Shown: positions 24,201-32,017, counted from the first letter of the stretch. The stretch: 64,000 nt of DNA from Trichococcus palustris (GCF_900114465.1 NZ_FOTD01000013.1:1-64000); one strand, 5' to 3'. Notes: a model not told the origin generated them from the sequence alone. Numbers and translations are program-made.

Positions 24201-24868
24201 TCTCCAGAGAATCCGATTAAACATAATTGTGTTTCAAGCATGGCTTGTTGTACGGTGTTTACCAGTGGTGCAAATTTAACTGGATAAGTGCGATAGTCTT
24301 CTTCACAGATGATGTAGTGTTTTGAACTGTCCACACTGCCGTGAAGTTTTATTATCCTCGGATGAGTGCTTCCAGGCAGATCGTTTTGATTTGTCAGGAT
24401 CTTGTAGTTGAATTTAACGTTGATTTTATCGATGGTTCTTTCCAGCAAAGTATCGTAATTGGTGGTAAACACATCCCTCCAATTTAATGACAAAAGTTTC
24501 TTATGTAAATCACCTGGGATGTACATATCGTCATTGATATTCGCTTCGATAAATTTATTTAGCTTGTTTCTTCCAAAAACAGACTTGTACTCTTCTGCCA
24601 ACTTCAATACGTTTTTACCTGAAGTCTTTCTAATCTTTTGTACTTCCCAACTATTAATGTCATCTTCATTATTTGGCTTCTTGTATAAAGCTTCAAACAT
24701 CGACACAGCAAGTTCTTCCCAATTAGGTGCAGATGTTTCATCGTCAACCACATCCGCATTCTTTGAAAACCCTGCGCCGACCATGACTGATGCTGCGCCA
24801 TGTAAAGCGGGGTCATGAATTCTCTTTGCAATATCTTCAATATATGAGTAAATCAATGAATTGTTCAA
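21239..24868 (-). CDS. SIR2-domain protein, probable anti-phage NADase (DSR-like)
   Basis: This protein of about 1209 aa has an N-terminal SIR2 domain. Numbering from 24886, it shows VGAGFSKNA at 37-44, TTNYDTLLE at 141-149, KLHGSVD at 180-186 (catalytic-type His182) and IGFSGDDPNF at 224-233. The remaining 950 residues are helix-rich with no motif I know. The size and layout resemble the defence-associated sirtuins, which deplete NAD+ after phage infection. The start is probably TTG at 24866-24868, with AAAGGGG seven bases before it; a GTG at 24886 is the alternative. It follows the XRE-type gene by about 41 bases and forms an operon with it. Confidence 0.8.
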   Translation of the reverse strand: MNNSLIYSYIEDIAKRIHDPALHGAASVMVGAGFSKNADVVDDETSAPNWEELAVSMFEALYKKPNNEDDINSWEVQKIRKTSGKNVLKLAEEYKSVFGRNKLNKFIEANINDDMYIPGDLHKKLLSLNWRDVFTTNYDTLLERTIDKINVKFNYKILTNQNDLPGSTHPRIIKLHGSVDSSKHYIICEEDYRTYPVKFAPLVNTVQQAMLETQLCLIGFSGDDPNFLSWLGWLRDNMGENCPTIYLIGLFQSMSAAEKMTLESQNITVVDLGDMFDKKVGHQEALDTFLDKLIEYGEKKGKIFESVPFFKDMLFNRDFYKSIDDKYFEIMDGFLVRMKYKTNGYLAFPNDSEADRFTDSIKRHLVELLKLEPSSRQINLLAKFVYLLRRGYMILEDPEAKKIQTLIDSFAEVELKNEKALRSSWVDVALYLLEMYRIDGRNEEYKVLLAKSEKVASTLDGYTREELQIEKCKFLIAVFDYSQATKEVEKINQNVALDIQLKKVFLYKQIGEEEKGEDLLRKTSAILAQKKYSENKTASLRGYLNICARSLINGTDEEFDDSFSDKEYYLNAYNVRNIYNQMKNDVSNSLILAHNESRGENPGFNPGTYRVTYGTATRKEQDAVSKPLKYVMFQDLLCLPNTFSDHRDILALGLKEIIHTSQIPIWKWSAIIRTNDSKIINSFFSRELIISSEVKWVEAMFDQLSKLSDVFTSADRFRNQSRIITQETLFDILTRFSIVVDDERVIQLITKLIELRKYLDDFDSRKVDQYFGRLKHSLNSDIFSHYLYVLLESDSIPLNFLLTFVDIEVKIEQPDISDDIYNKVISEISSQESDRRDRGIAKAILINAFSDFGKFESQMARAVWDQLNENGFPEGTLFHIRVWEELPHPTDIDFKNLYDKYLKEPKFIRSVSGGTISGIPSIDNPINEYIQFFRRVSAFNKKEACAMELSWTSQYFADIIKYIYDYVDNEKSVLTVRRCFFGSGKEGEKRFVKLGDFVAMLTAQAYFLNVFTDEVKAAVKDVKALLREYDLSTASLDLMDKTIANNLSEKEVKLLMNQIIVGSRDELGQVMNEIDILLMLESNSVNNIKISNHLVELISSLKYFETQRSSTVIYQLIYVIDHPLLIQDDYRNIIIEAFRENLDKLDLSLNESDRELIESIYSLSILVRRYYDKLIQSEISISEEFANVIEELSRAKLKEVRYLWEDIQS

Positions 24869-24909
24869 ATAATCGCCCCTTTCCACTGGTCAGTTTTTTA
24901 CTGGAGTAT

Positions 24910-25728
24910 TTAAACCTTTAATGATGCCTTTATTATTTTTAACTTATTGATCTCACCACGATAATACATTTCATCATAATCCTTATGTTGCTGTTCAACC
25001 CAATCCGTGGCACGGTCTTCAAGATAATGCTGTATGTACTGCATCATCTTTCCAAAAGCACCGTAGCAAGAGTCTTCCTTTTCTCGCTTCAATCTTTCGA
25101 GTGTGTCTGGTCTCATCTCTTGTAATAATATTGTATCAGAGTCGAGTTCTACTTCACCTAGTGCTTTATTGATTGCATCAATTCTCTTCTGCAAGTCCTG
25201 CCTTTCAAGGACCCGCTCAGTGTATGTACCCCAGACTAAAGGTATACCATAAAAAGCTCCTCCTTCCAAGACTTGTGACCACCATTCAGTAGCAGAAAAG
25301 GTTTCCGGATCGTCGTCATAATTCTCGATTAAGTGTGTCACAGCATTCTCAGACAGACCGGTCTTCTCACAGACCTGGCGAACATCGAGTTCCTGACTTT
25401 TAACTTCTGTAATGCCATACAGGTAGTCGATTGAACACTCGAATAACTGGCTATAAGCATACACATACTTGCTGTGCACGTTAAACGCGTTCTCTTCATT
25501 CAAATGTGCCTGAACAAATTTGATAATAGACTTTATGTCATTTTCTTCGCTTTTTACAACCTTGCCGTACTTGTTCTTTCTTTCACCGGGCTTTACTAAT
25601 TCATAGCACCTCTCATATAGAGTCTGAGCTATTTCAATTGGAGTCTCTATATCATTCTCCCTGGCAAGCCCCATAAGTCTTTGCCCAAATTTCGGAAGTT
25701 CCTCAAGTTTCAAGTTCTTAAATGCCAT
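24910..25728 (-). CDS. XRE-type regulator or partner of the SIR2 protein (272 aa)
   Basis: The N-terminal 110 residues resemble an XRE helix-turn-helix protein with an insertion, ending in the usual ...YAYSQLFECSIDYLYGIT closing phrase. The C-terminal 160 residues are helical and acidic, with no known motif. AAGGAG precedes the ATG. The gene is directly upstream of the SIR2 gene. Regulation of the toxic effector, or sensing of the phage, are the likely roles. A dyad (AAAAGAT, ATCTTTT at 25749-25768) lies 20 bases upstream and may be its operator. Confidence 0.65.
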   Translation of the reverse strand: MAFKNLKLEELPKFGQRLMGLARENDIETPIEIAQTLYERCYELVKPGERKNKYGKVVKSEENDIKSIIKFVQAHLNEENAFNVHSKYVYAYSQLFECSIDYLYGITEVKSQELDVRQVCEKTGLSENAVTHLIENYDDDPETFSATEWWSQVLEGGAFYGIPLVWGTYTERVLERQDLQKRIDAINKALGEVELDSDTILLQEMRPDTLERLKREKEDSCYGAFGKMMQYIQHYLEDRATDWVEQQHKDYDEMYYRGEINKLKIIKASLKV

Positions 25729-25748
25729 ATAAACTCTCTCCTTATACC

Positions 25749-25768
25749 AAAAGATTATTTTATCTTTT
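25749..25768. promoter_or_regulatory. possible operator between the SIR2 operon and the divergent gene
   Basis: AAAAGAT and ATCTTTT form a 7-bp inverted repeat with six bases between, close to the XRE start and within the 163-base divergent promoter region. The assignment is a guess from position. Confidence 0.3.
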
Positions 25769-25891
25769 CAAAGCCTGTTACCGTTATGAATAGATATGTT
25801 TTCCGACTATTTTATCCTTCACTTCTTTATATCATTGTATTATGATGAACACAAGTTAAAAAACAAACCAACCCAGAAAGGGGTACTTAAG

Positions 25892-26266
25892 ATGAACAAT
25901 ACTAAGACACAGATTGCAAACTTAATGACAAGAAACGGAAAGACAGGTGCTGATATGACACATGCACTCAAAGAACTCGGCAACGGTGATATGCAAAAAG
26001 GCCTTACAAGAATTGCTGATTTTTTTCTTGCAGATCCGGCTCAATCGCTCAAGGTCGGAAGAATTCAGGGGGCTGTCGGTGGAGTTGTTGGAGTTGGGAC
26101 AATATTCCTGGTCTATAAGCTCATCAAAGGTGCTGTTAAGAGTTCGAAACACAAAGAAGAAGGCAAGGTTATCCTCAATTGCTTAGAGAAAAACTTTCCT
26201 GAGAAGAAGGCAGTTGATCTTAAAGAATCGACTACCGAAGTAACTGAAGTTAGCAAACAAGAATAA
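25892..26266 (+). CDS. small membrane protein (124 aa), divergent from the SIR2 operon
   Basis: The product starts MNNTKTQIANLMTRNGKTGA, has one glycine- and valine-rich membrane segment near residues 60-80 (VGGVVGVGTIFLVYKLIKGA), and ends in an acidic tail. AAAGGGG lies nine bases before the ATG, which favours this start over one 32 codons earlier. It is the only plus-strand gene of cassette A. Adjacency suggests, but does not show, a role with the SIR2 system. Confidence 0.6.
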   Translation: MNNTKTQIANLMTRNGKTGADMTHALKELGNGDMQKGLTRIADFFLADPAQSLKVGRIQGAVGGVVGVGTIFLVYKLIKGAVKSSKHKEEGKVILNCLEKNFPEKKAVDLKESTTEVTEVSKQE

Positions 26267-26334
26267 ATCCTCCTAAAACATATTTCTCCTTTCAAAAAGA
26301 AGGGGCCGTATAATATCGCAACGAACCTTTCTTT

Positions 26335-26496
26335 TTATCCCTTATTATCTCTAAGCATTTTATGAACTTCATCTAGAGCTTTACCATGAGGCCTAAAAAG
26401 CCATCGTATATCATATCCCATACATGCTGAGATCTTTTCCCAATTCTTAAAATTGTAAATTCTGGCCAGCCTGGGTAGGAACAAGTCCGCTTGCAT
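26335..26496 (-). pseudogene. C-terminal fragment of an ArpU/RinA-like phage regulator
   Basis: The 53-codon frame contains NFKNWEKISACMGYDIRWLF then RPHGKALDEVHKML, which resembles the C-terminal sigma-like HTH of DUF1492/RinA-type phage late regulators (W..IA..MGYS.R....HG.AL). No binding site precedes the ATG and the N-terminal part is missing, so it is probably a fragment left by recombination beside the attachment site. Confidence 0.4.
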
Positions 26497-26934
26497 TTAT
26501 ATGGTATTGCTTTTCACCCCTCTATGCTTCACGCACTTTGCGAACAAGCAGTAAACCTTATTCTTCGACAGCCCTGTCGCTCAGACACAGCCTTTGCATT
26601 TCTTCACTTTCATCACCTAATTTCGCGCATATAAAAAGCCCAGAGCGTTGGAGTGATATTCAACGTGGTCCTTTAATGTTTTGGCGCGAGCCTAAAAAAG
26701 TGTCCATTTGCAAAAGTAGGATGCATCCACCACATTATAATGATAGCTAATTCTGAATTGTTTAGTAGACATTACATATATATTACAGCCTTAAATGATC
26801 CGGAAGGCAAAAATAAAACGGAAAGCCCGTCATCATAGGCTTTCCGCTTTTTCGTTTCTATTCTCTTTTTTAAGCCATTTCTGTATCCGACGCAGGAATG
26901 CCGTCATACCGCCATTATCATCAAAAAAATGACC
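26497..26934. repeat. cassette-end repeat beside rlmH
   Basis: The left part (26497-26760) shows no clear gene. From 26765 the sequence matches 20155-20265 and, from 26838, the flank of att3 (130-205). It includes GATCCGGAAGGCAAAAATAA, a hairpin CGGAAAGCCC...GGCTTTCCG, TTCTATTCTCTTTTTTAAGC, and AGGAATGCCGTCATACCGCC. This is the inner end of cassette A. Confidence 0.6.
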
Positions 26935-26952
26935 TCATTTATGATATGCATG
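26935..26952 (-). other. attachment site att1 within the rlmH 3' end
   Basis: The last rlmH codons (CAT GCA TAT CAT AAA TGA; HAYHK-stop) form the core. The Staphylococcus SCC site is likewise the last codons of rlmH, ending AYHK-stop. Two further copies lie at 17475-17492 and 259-276 in the same orientation. Confidence 0.85.
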
Positions 26953-27414
26953 TCCATGGATGATCCGGAAGGCGCGGTAGATCTGTTCGGTCAGCACGAG
27001 GCGCATCAACTGGTGCGGGTAGGTCAGGCGGCCGAATGAGATGTGTTGGTCGGCGTGGGACAAGACGGCTTGGCTGAGGCCAAGCGAACCTCCTATGATG
27101 AAGGTGATATCGCTCTTCCCGGCGGTGCCCAACTTATCCAGTTCGTTGGCGAATTCGACGGAGTCATACTGCTTCCCTTGGATGGCCATCGCAAAGACAT
27201 AGCTTTGTTCCGGTATTTTCGCCAGTATCTTTTCCCCCTCTTTGTCCTTGATGATTTCCATTTCCTTATCGCTCAGGTTTTCGGGCGCCTTTTCGTCGCT
27301 GACCTCGATGATTTGCAGTTTGCAGTAGCTCCCCAGCCGCTTGGTGTATTCTGCAATCCCCTCTTTCAGATATTTCTCCTTCAGTTTTCCGACTGTGATA
27401 ATTTTTATGTTCAT
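26935..27414 (-). CDS. rlmH: 23S rRNA (pseudouridine1915-N3)-methyltransferase
   Basis: This 159-aa SPOUT methyltransferase modifies pseudouridine 1915 in helix 69 of 23S rRNA. Family features are the [20 protein letters not shown] start, the [10 protein letters not shown] knot loop and the [17 protein letters not shown] block. The start at 27414 has AAGGAG nine bases upstream and gives exactly the length of the S. aureus protein. The terminal HAYHK codons are the attachment site of the cassettes, and insertion leaves the gene intact. Confidence 0.95.
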   Translation of the reverse strand: MNIKIITVGKLKEKYLKEGIAEYTKRLGSYCKLQIIEVSDEKAPENLSDKEMEIIKDKEGEKILAKIPEQSYVFAMAIQGKQYDSVEFANELDKLGTAGKSDITFIIGGSLGLSQAVLSHADQHISFGRLTYPHQLMRLVLTEQIYRAFRIIHGHAYHK

Positions 27415-27739
27415 GTGCAATCGCTCCTTCTTCTTGTCACTTTCTATCCTATGCGAACACGATGGATTTCGCAACCGATTTTCCAGGTTCCCTTCCTTTT
27501 GACCGAATATTGTTGAAATAGTACAAATATCTCTTTATTAACTAACGTAGCTATACACTTCCCTTATATATGAAGAAAATTTTTTAATAAGATTGAAAAA
27601 GTCATGAATGTGGTTTTCTTTTTCCAGAAATTGTTTTAATATAGTTTTATATATGTTATTTGCTTTATCATATACCGGTATTATAATGAAGTATCAAACC
27701 TTATTTCTATGGTAATGCGAAAGGAGAATTGAATACATT
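27415..27739. other. divergent promoter region rlmH / ktrB
   Basis: This A+T-rich stretch of 325 bases lies between the divergent rlmH and ktrB genes. I see no riboswitch of the ydaO (c-di-AMP) type and no small gene. Promoters for both directions must lie here, but none stands out clearly. Confidence 0.4.
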
Positions 27740-29119
27740 GTGTTAAAGAGGATTTCAAATTGGTCTATTTCACAGAAGATTGCAATCAGTTTTGCGTTTG
27801 TTATTTTTACAGGCTCACTCTTGTTGACGCTGCCCATCAGTCAATTGCCGACATCGGAAGCGACATACCTGGACAATCTATTTACATCAGTTTCCATGGT
27901 TTGTGTAACCGGCCTGTTTACGCAGTCGGTTTATGAGTCCTATACTATATTTGGCCAAATCGTCGGTATGGCGCTGATGCAAATTGGTGGATTGGGTTTG
28001 ATGACCCTTATCGCCAGCGTCATTACCCGTTTTAAAAAACGCATCGGCCTGCGGAACCGTTTGGCCGTTCAGGAAGGGATCAACCGTGGCGATGCCCGTG
28101 GATTCCGGGAATATCTTTCGGATATTTTAAAGTATACCGCAGTGATTGAGGGGACTGGTTTCCTCCTCATGTCCTTCCGCTTTGTGCCGCTTTATGGTTG
28201 GGGCAGAGGCCTGTTCACTTCCCTCTTTTTATCCATTTCGGCGTTTTGCAATGCCGGATTCGATAATTTAGGTAATGTCAGCTTGGTTGATTATGTCCAT
28301 GATCCCTTGGTCAATTTCGTCATTACGAGTTTGATCATCCTGGGCGGTATCGGTTTCTCCGTCTGGTTCGATGTTACGAAGAGCATTAAATGTTTTTCCG
28401 CCAAGAAGGGCAAACGAAGCTTGCGGATTTTTTTCCGGTCGCTTTCCCTCCACAGCCGCTTGGCGCTGCTTGTGACGGTGACCGTCATCGCTGTCGGCAT
28501 GCTATTCTTTGTGGCAGTGGAATACAACAACCCGGATTCGATCGGGACCTTTACTTTCCCTCAGAAATTATTGGCCGGTTATTTCCAAACCGTAACGATG
28601 AGGACGGCTGGATTTGCCACAATCGACTATACTACGGTATATCCATTTACTTTATTCTGGTTTGTCATCACGATGTTCATTGGGGGTTCTCCCGGTGGGA
28701 CGGCTGGCGGTTTGAAAACAACGACATTTGCCATCGTTGTTTTGATGCTCTACAATGAAGTCCGCGGTCAAAGCAATGTGAATATTGCGCACCATACCAT
28801 CGACAAACAGTTGGTCCGTCAAGCATTGGTCATTTTCATGGCCTTGCTGGGTACCCTTATTCTGGGGGCAAGCTTATTGAGTATTCTGAACCCTGAAGTT
28901 AATTTCATCTACGTTTTATTCGAATCAATTTCCGCACTTGCCACGGTTGGTGTGAGCGCCAACTTGACCCCTACCTTGGGGCGCCTGAGCCAAGCCGTTC
29001 TTATGTTCTTGATGTTTGCGGGACGTATCGGACCTATCACGTTGGTGGACAGTTTAGCAAAGAGTGATCAAAAGGTACCAGATGTCGAGTTTTCAAAAGG
29101 AAATATTTTGATTGGATAA
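27740..29119 (+). CDS. ktrB: KtrB/TrkH-type potassium channel subunit
   Basis: This 459-aa membrane protein has the four repeated M1-P-M2 units of the Trk/Ktr/HKT family. Selectivity-filter turns are visible as VCVTGLF, AFCNAGFDN, MRTAGFA and ALATVGVSA, each with the key glycine. GGSPGGTAGG marks the gating loop region. It forms the K+ pore and works with the KtrA ring encoded 24 bases downstream. The start is GTG with AAAGGAG somewhat distant (about 13 bases). It stands on the plus strand, opposite to the surrounding genes. Confidence 0.92.
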   Translation: MLKRISNWSISQKIAISFAFVIFTGSLLLTLPISQLPTSEATYLDNLFTSVSMVCVTGLFTQSVYESYTIFGQIVGMALMQIGGLGLMTLIASVITRFKKRIGLRNRLAVQEGINRGDARGFREYLSDILKYTAVIEGTGFLLMSFRFVPLYGWGRGLFTSLFLSISAFCNAGFDNLGNVSLVDYVHDPLVNFVITSLIILGGIGFSVWFDVTKSIKCFSAKKGKRSLRIFFRSLSLHSRLALLVTVTVIAVGMLFFVAVEYNNPDSIGTFTFPQKLLAGYFQTVTMRTAGFATIDYTTVYPFTLFWFVITMFIGGSPGGTAGGLKTTTFAIVVLMLYNEVRGQSNVNIAHHTIDKQLVRQALVIFMALLGTLILGASLLSILNPEVNFIYVLFESISALATVGVSANLTPTLGRLSQAVLMFLMFAGRIGPITLVDSLAKSDQKVPDVEFSKGNILIG

Positions 29120-29143
29120 GGAAGAATAGGAGCGATTATAAAA

Positions 29144-29812
29144 ATGAGTAAATTGGTTGGTATTTTAGGTTTAGGTATTTTTGGATCCACGATTGCGAAA
29201 ACGTTATCTGAATTCGATTCTGATGTTATTGCGGTCGACAAGGATCCGGAAAATGTGAATCGTTTGGAGCCGTTCATCACAAAAGGGGTCATCGGTGATG
29301 TTACCGATCTTGCTTTATTGGAATCCATCGGCCTGGGCGACTGCGACGTTGTCGTCATTGCGACAGGTACCGTTCTGGAAGCGAGCGTCCTTGCGGTCAT
29401 GAACTGCAAAAGATTAGGCATCAAACACATTATCGCAAAAGCAAAAAATAAGAATTACCGCGATGTGCTGTTGGAAATCGGCGCGACAACTGTCATCTTG
29501 CCGGAGAAAGAAACCGGTATGCGTGTCGCAAAAAATATTTTGCGCACCAATATCGAAGATGTTGTGAATTTGGACGAACAGACGACCATCATCGAATTCT
29601 ATCCGCCAACCAAATGGGTCGGCAAATCCTTGGTGGAATTGGACTTGCGCAAAAAATATGACATCAACATCATCGGCTTGCGCAAACACAAAGGCGAGCA
29701 CTTGGATGTATCCTTCTCGGCGGACTACATCGTCGACCAAGACATCGTTCTTGTTGGGATCACCGAGTCGGACGTATTCGAACGTTACGACTACTTGAAT
29801 AAACTGAATTAA
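29144..29812 (+). CDS. ktrA: KtrA-type regulatory subunit of the potassium channel
   Basis: This 222-aa cytoplasmic protein has an RCK N-terminal Rossmann domain (GLGIFGSTIA at 10-19, acidic D36 after the second strand) and a TrkA-C domain from about residue 140. TrkA-C domains bind c-di-AMP in several Firmicutes, and a CBS-ACT protein of the c-di-AMP-binding type is encoded at 47427. It follows ktrB in an operon and ends at a strong terminator. Confidence 0.92.
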   Translation: MSKLVGILGLGIFGSTIAKTLSEFDSDVIAVDKDPENVNRLEPFITKGVIGDVTDLALLESIGLGDCDVVVIATGTVLEASVLAVMNCKRLGIKHIIAKAKNKNYRDVLLEIGATTVILPEKETGMRVAKNILRTNIEDVVNLDEQTTIIEFYPPTKWVGKSLVELDLRKKYDINIIGLRKHKGEHLDVSFSADYIVDQDIVLVGITESDVFERYDYLNKLN

Positions 29813-29821
29813 GTACTTCCG

Positions 29822-29855
29822 GCAGCGCCTCTCCAACAGAGGTGCTGCTTTTTTA
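29822..29855 (+). terminator. rho-independent terminator of ktrBA
   Basis: GCAGCGCCTCT (29822-29832), a CCAAC loop and AGAGGTGCTGC (29838-29848) form an 11-bp stem with a G-U pair, followed by TTTTTTA. Confidence 0.9.
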
Positions 29856-30246
29856 TTAGACAAGCTTCATTCTTCTGAGTTATGAACAATAATCCCATAC
29901 AAGTCACACCTTATCCACAAGAGTTATCCACATGTACACACGTTCCCCACTTTATTTAGTGGCTACCCTTTCCCGCAACACTAAATATAGATTTATTAAA
30001 AAATGATAATAAGAACTATCCAAAAGTTATGCACACCCCCTATTGAACAATCTTTTATTCTGAAAAACCTTTTATAAAGCCTTTTAAATCGTTAATTTTA
30101 TCTTTTTTCACAATCGAACTTCGTTTATGCACAGGGTTTTTCATTTTTTGTGGATAACTCGCGTTTTCAGAAAGCAAGTATCCCTAAAGATTTCCATACT
30201 TTTACACAGATAAAAAACTTGTCCCCACATTTCATCCACAGGCTGT
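29856..30246. other. DnaA-box cluster
   Basis: This A+T-rich region contains perfect DnaA boxes TTATCCACA at 29911-29919 and 29924-29932 and the inverse TGTGGATAA at 30149-30157. Near-matches are TTATGCACA at 30027-30035 and 30125-30133, TTTTACACA at 30200-30208 and TCATCCACA at 30232-30240. No gene is present. It lies between the convergent ktrA and htrA genes. It could be a DnaA-binding or origin-like site; gene orientation argues against it being the active origin. Confidence 0.7.
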
Positions 30247-30317
30247 TGAAAAAAAAGGCAAGCACAGCGAAAATATCAGGGTAAAACTGATATTTTTATG
30301 CTGCGTTTGCCTTTTTG
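30247..30317. terminator. long bidirectional terminator
   Basis: AAAAAGGCAA..CAGCG.AAAATATCAG pairs with CTGATATTTTTATGCTGCG.TTGCCTTTTT across a short GGTAAAA loop. The stem is about 28 bp with minor mismatches, and there are T tracts on both ends. It lies after the htrA stop. Confidence 0.8.
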
Positions 30318-30359
30318 CGTTGGTGCACACCCTTGTTGTTCCTAAAATGACGTTGTTGT

Positions 30360-31892
30360 TTATTTAGTCGAGCTTTGTCCGTCCGTTAAGGTAACGGTCG
30401 TTGTTTGAAGTTCACCATCCCGGTAGTACTTGATTTCCACCTTCGATCCGACAGCCAGCGTGTACAAGATTTTCCTTAAATCGACTATGCTGGTCACAGA
30501 TTTTCCGTTCATTTCGGTGATCACATCATACTGTTTGATGCCGCCCAGTTCTGCTGCCGATAACGGTTGCACTTCAGCCACAACAACACCCTCGGTCACA
30601 CCTTCCGGTAATTTCAAAACAGTCTGTTGTTGCGTTGCGGAGATTTGGGATAAGTCCAACATGGAGACTCCCAAAACCGGACGAATAATTTCCCCGTTTT
30701 TTTCCAGTTCGTTGATGATGGTAACCACGTCATTGCTTGGAATGGCGAAGCCCATCCCTTCGACATTGGGATCGGAAATTTTCATGGAATTGATTCCGAT
30801 GACTTGTCCGGCGATATTGATCAGAGCGCCACCTGAATTCCCTGGGTTTATGGACGCATCCGTCTGCAATGCCGTAACGTCCCAGTCAACGACCCCGTCG
30901 CCATTGACATCCGTAGCGACGGAACGATTTTTAGCGGAAATGATGCCTTGGGTTACAGAAGTTGCGAATTCCGTCCCCAGCGGCGACCCGATTGCGATGG
31001 CCGGTTCACCCACATTCACTTTGTCCGAATCGCCGAATGTCGCAACAGTCGTGACGTTCTTGGCCGGTATCGTCAATACCGCCAAGTCCGTCCATATATC
31101 GCTGCCGACAACAGTGGCCACCTCTTTCGTGCCGTCCTTCAGCAGAATCTCCAATTCGTCCGCGCCATCGATAACGTGGTTATTGGTCACGATATAAGCC
31201 AAATCCCCTTCGATTTTATAGATGACGCCACTCCCTTCACTGGAAGTCTGCAGGTTCCCATCCGACGTTTCTGATGATTTTTGCGGAATATCCAACCCGA
31301 ATACGTTGTTGCTGCCTTTTTGCATATTGATGATGGAAACAACGGCATCCTGAACTTTCTCGACGGCAGCCGTTGTATCGGTGGTGATGTTTAAAGCTAC
31401 GTCCGACACCTTGGTCGTATTGCTTTGTCCGCCAGTGGTTTGGTTAGCCAAAAGACCCGAACCCAGCAATAAGCCGGCACCGATGAGCGCTACGACACCG
31501 CCGCCGATGATGCCGCCGATGATGCCGTTTTTGATTGGAGAGGATTTTTTCTCTTTTGGCTTCCTGGGATTCGGCTCCTCGTCGATGCTATTTTTCAGCG
31601 TGTTGATGCGTTCTTCTTTAGGGACCGTTGCGCGTAGGCGACTTTGTCTTTCCTCTTCCTCGGAAAGTTGCTCGGCTTGTGTGTCCGCGCCCATCACTCC
31701 CTCAACCGGGGCATCCACATCGCCGGATTCGACTGCGGTTTCACCATCAATTTGATCGGCCTGTCCTTCGAGTGGTTGTGCGTCTTCCGTTTGAGAATAA
31801 GCGGTTGCTGAAGGTTCTGTTTTGTTCGCATTTTTTTCTTTAGGTTCATCACTTTTATTTAGGTTTTTGTTTTCTTCATTTCCGTCCATCAC
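30360..31892 (-). CDS. htrA: HtrA/DegP-type membrane-anchored serine protease
   Basis: This 510-aa surface-stress protease has an unusually long acidic, disordered cytoplasmic N-terminus (residues 1-118) and one glycine-rich membrane segment at about 122-150. The trypsin-like domain follows with catalytic His239 (NNHV), Asp269 (WTDLA) and Ser353 (GNSGG). One PDZ domain lies at about 400-500. Typical HtrA proteins of lactic acid bacteria are about 400-430 aa, so the N-terminal extension is notable. AAGGAG serves either a GTG at 31892 or the ATG one codon later. It clusters with yycJ as in related genera. Confidence 0.94.
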   Translation of the reverse strand: MMDGNEENKNLNKSDEPKEKNANKTEPSATAYSQTEDAQPLEGQADQIDGETAVESGDVDAPVEGVMGADTQAEQLSEEEERQSRLRATVPKEERINTLKNSIDEEPNPRKPKEKKSSPIKNGIIGGIIGGGVVALIGAGLLLGSGLLANQTTGGQSNTTKVSDVALNITTDTTAAVEKVQDAVVSIINMQKGSNNVFGLDIPQKSSETSDGNLQTSSEGSGVIYKIEGDLAYIVTNNHVIDGADELEILLKDGTKEVATVVGSDIWTDLAVLTIPAKNVTTVATFGDSDKVNVGEPAIAIGSPLGTEFATSVTQGIISAKNRSVATDVNGDGVVDWDVTALQTDASINPGNSGGALINIAGQVIGINSMKISDPNVEGMGFAIPSNDVVTIINELEKNGEIIRPVLGVSMLDLSQISATQQQTVLKLPEGVTEGVVVAEVQPLSAAELGGIKQYDVITEMNGKSVTSIVDLRKILYTLAVGSKVEIKYYRDGELQTTTVTLTDGQSSTK

Positions 31893-32017
31893 TTATCACT
31901 CCTTCTTAACGTTCTACAAAATCAGTATAGTTCCTTATTTTGAATAAATTGTGAAGATAATTAGATAATAGTTTGGGAAATAGGTCTATCGTTGGCATCA
32001 TTATAACATGTTCAGCA

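Larger units (their letters stand above)
17477..26937 (-). mobile_element. SCC-like cassette A without recombinase
   Basis: These 9.5 kb lie between att2 and the rlmH att site. They carry a truncated DUF960 gene with the same leader as in cassette B, several small membrane-protein genes, a gene with an in-frame TGA, and the XRE-SIR2 pair. No recombinase gene is present, so movement would depend on cassette B acting in trans, as happens with recombinase-free pseudo-SCC elements. Confidence 0.7.

Noticed and set aside
29856-30246. Active chromosomal origin
   Set aside because: dnaA and dnaN are absent and nearly all genes to the right face leftward, so the fork appears to come from the right; kept only as a DnaA-box cluster.
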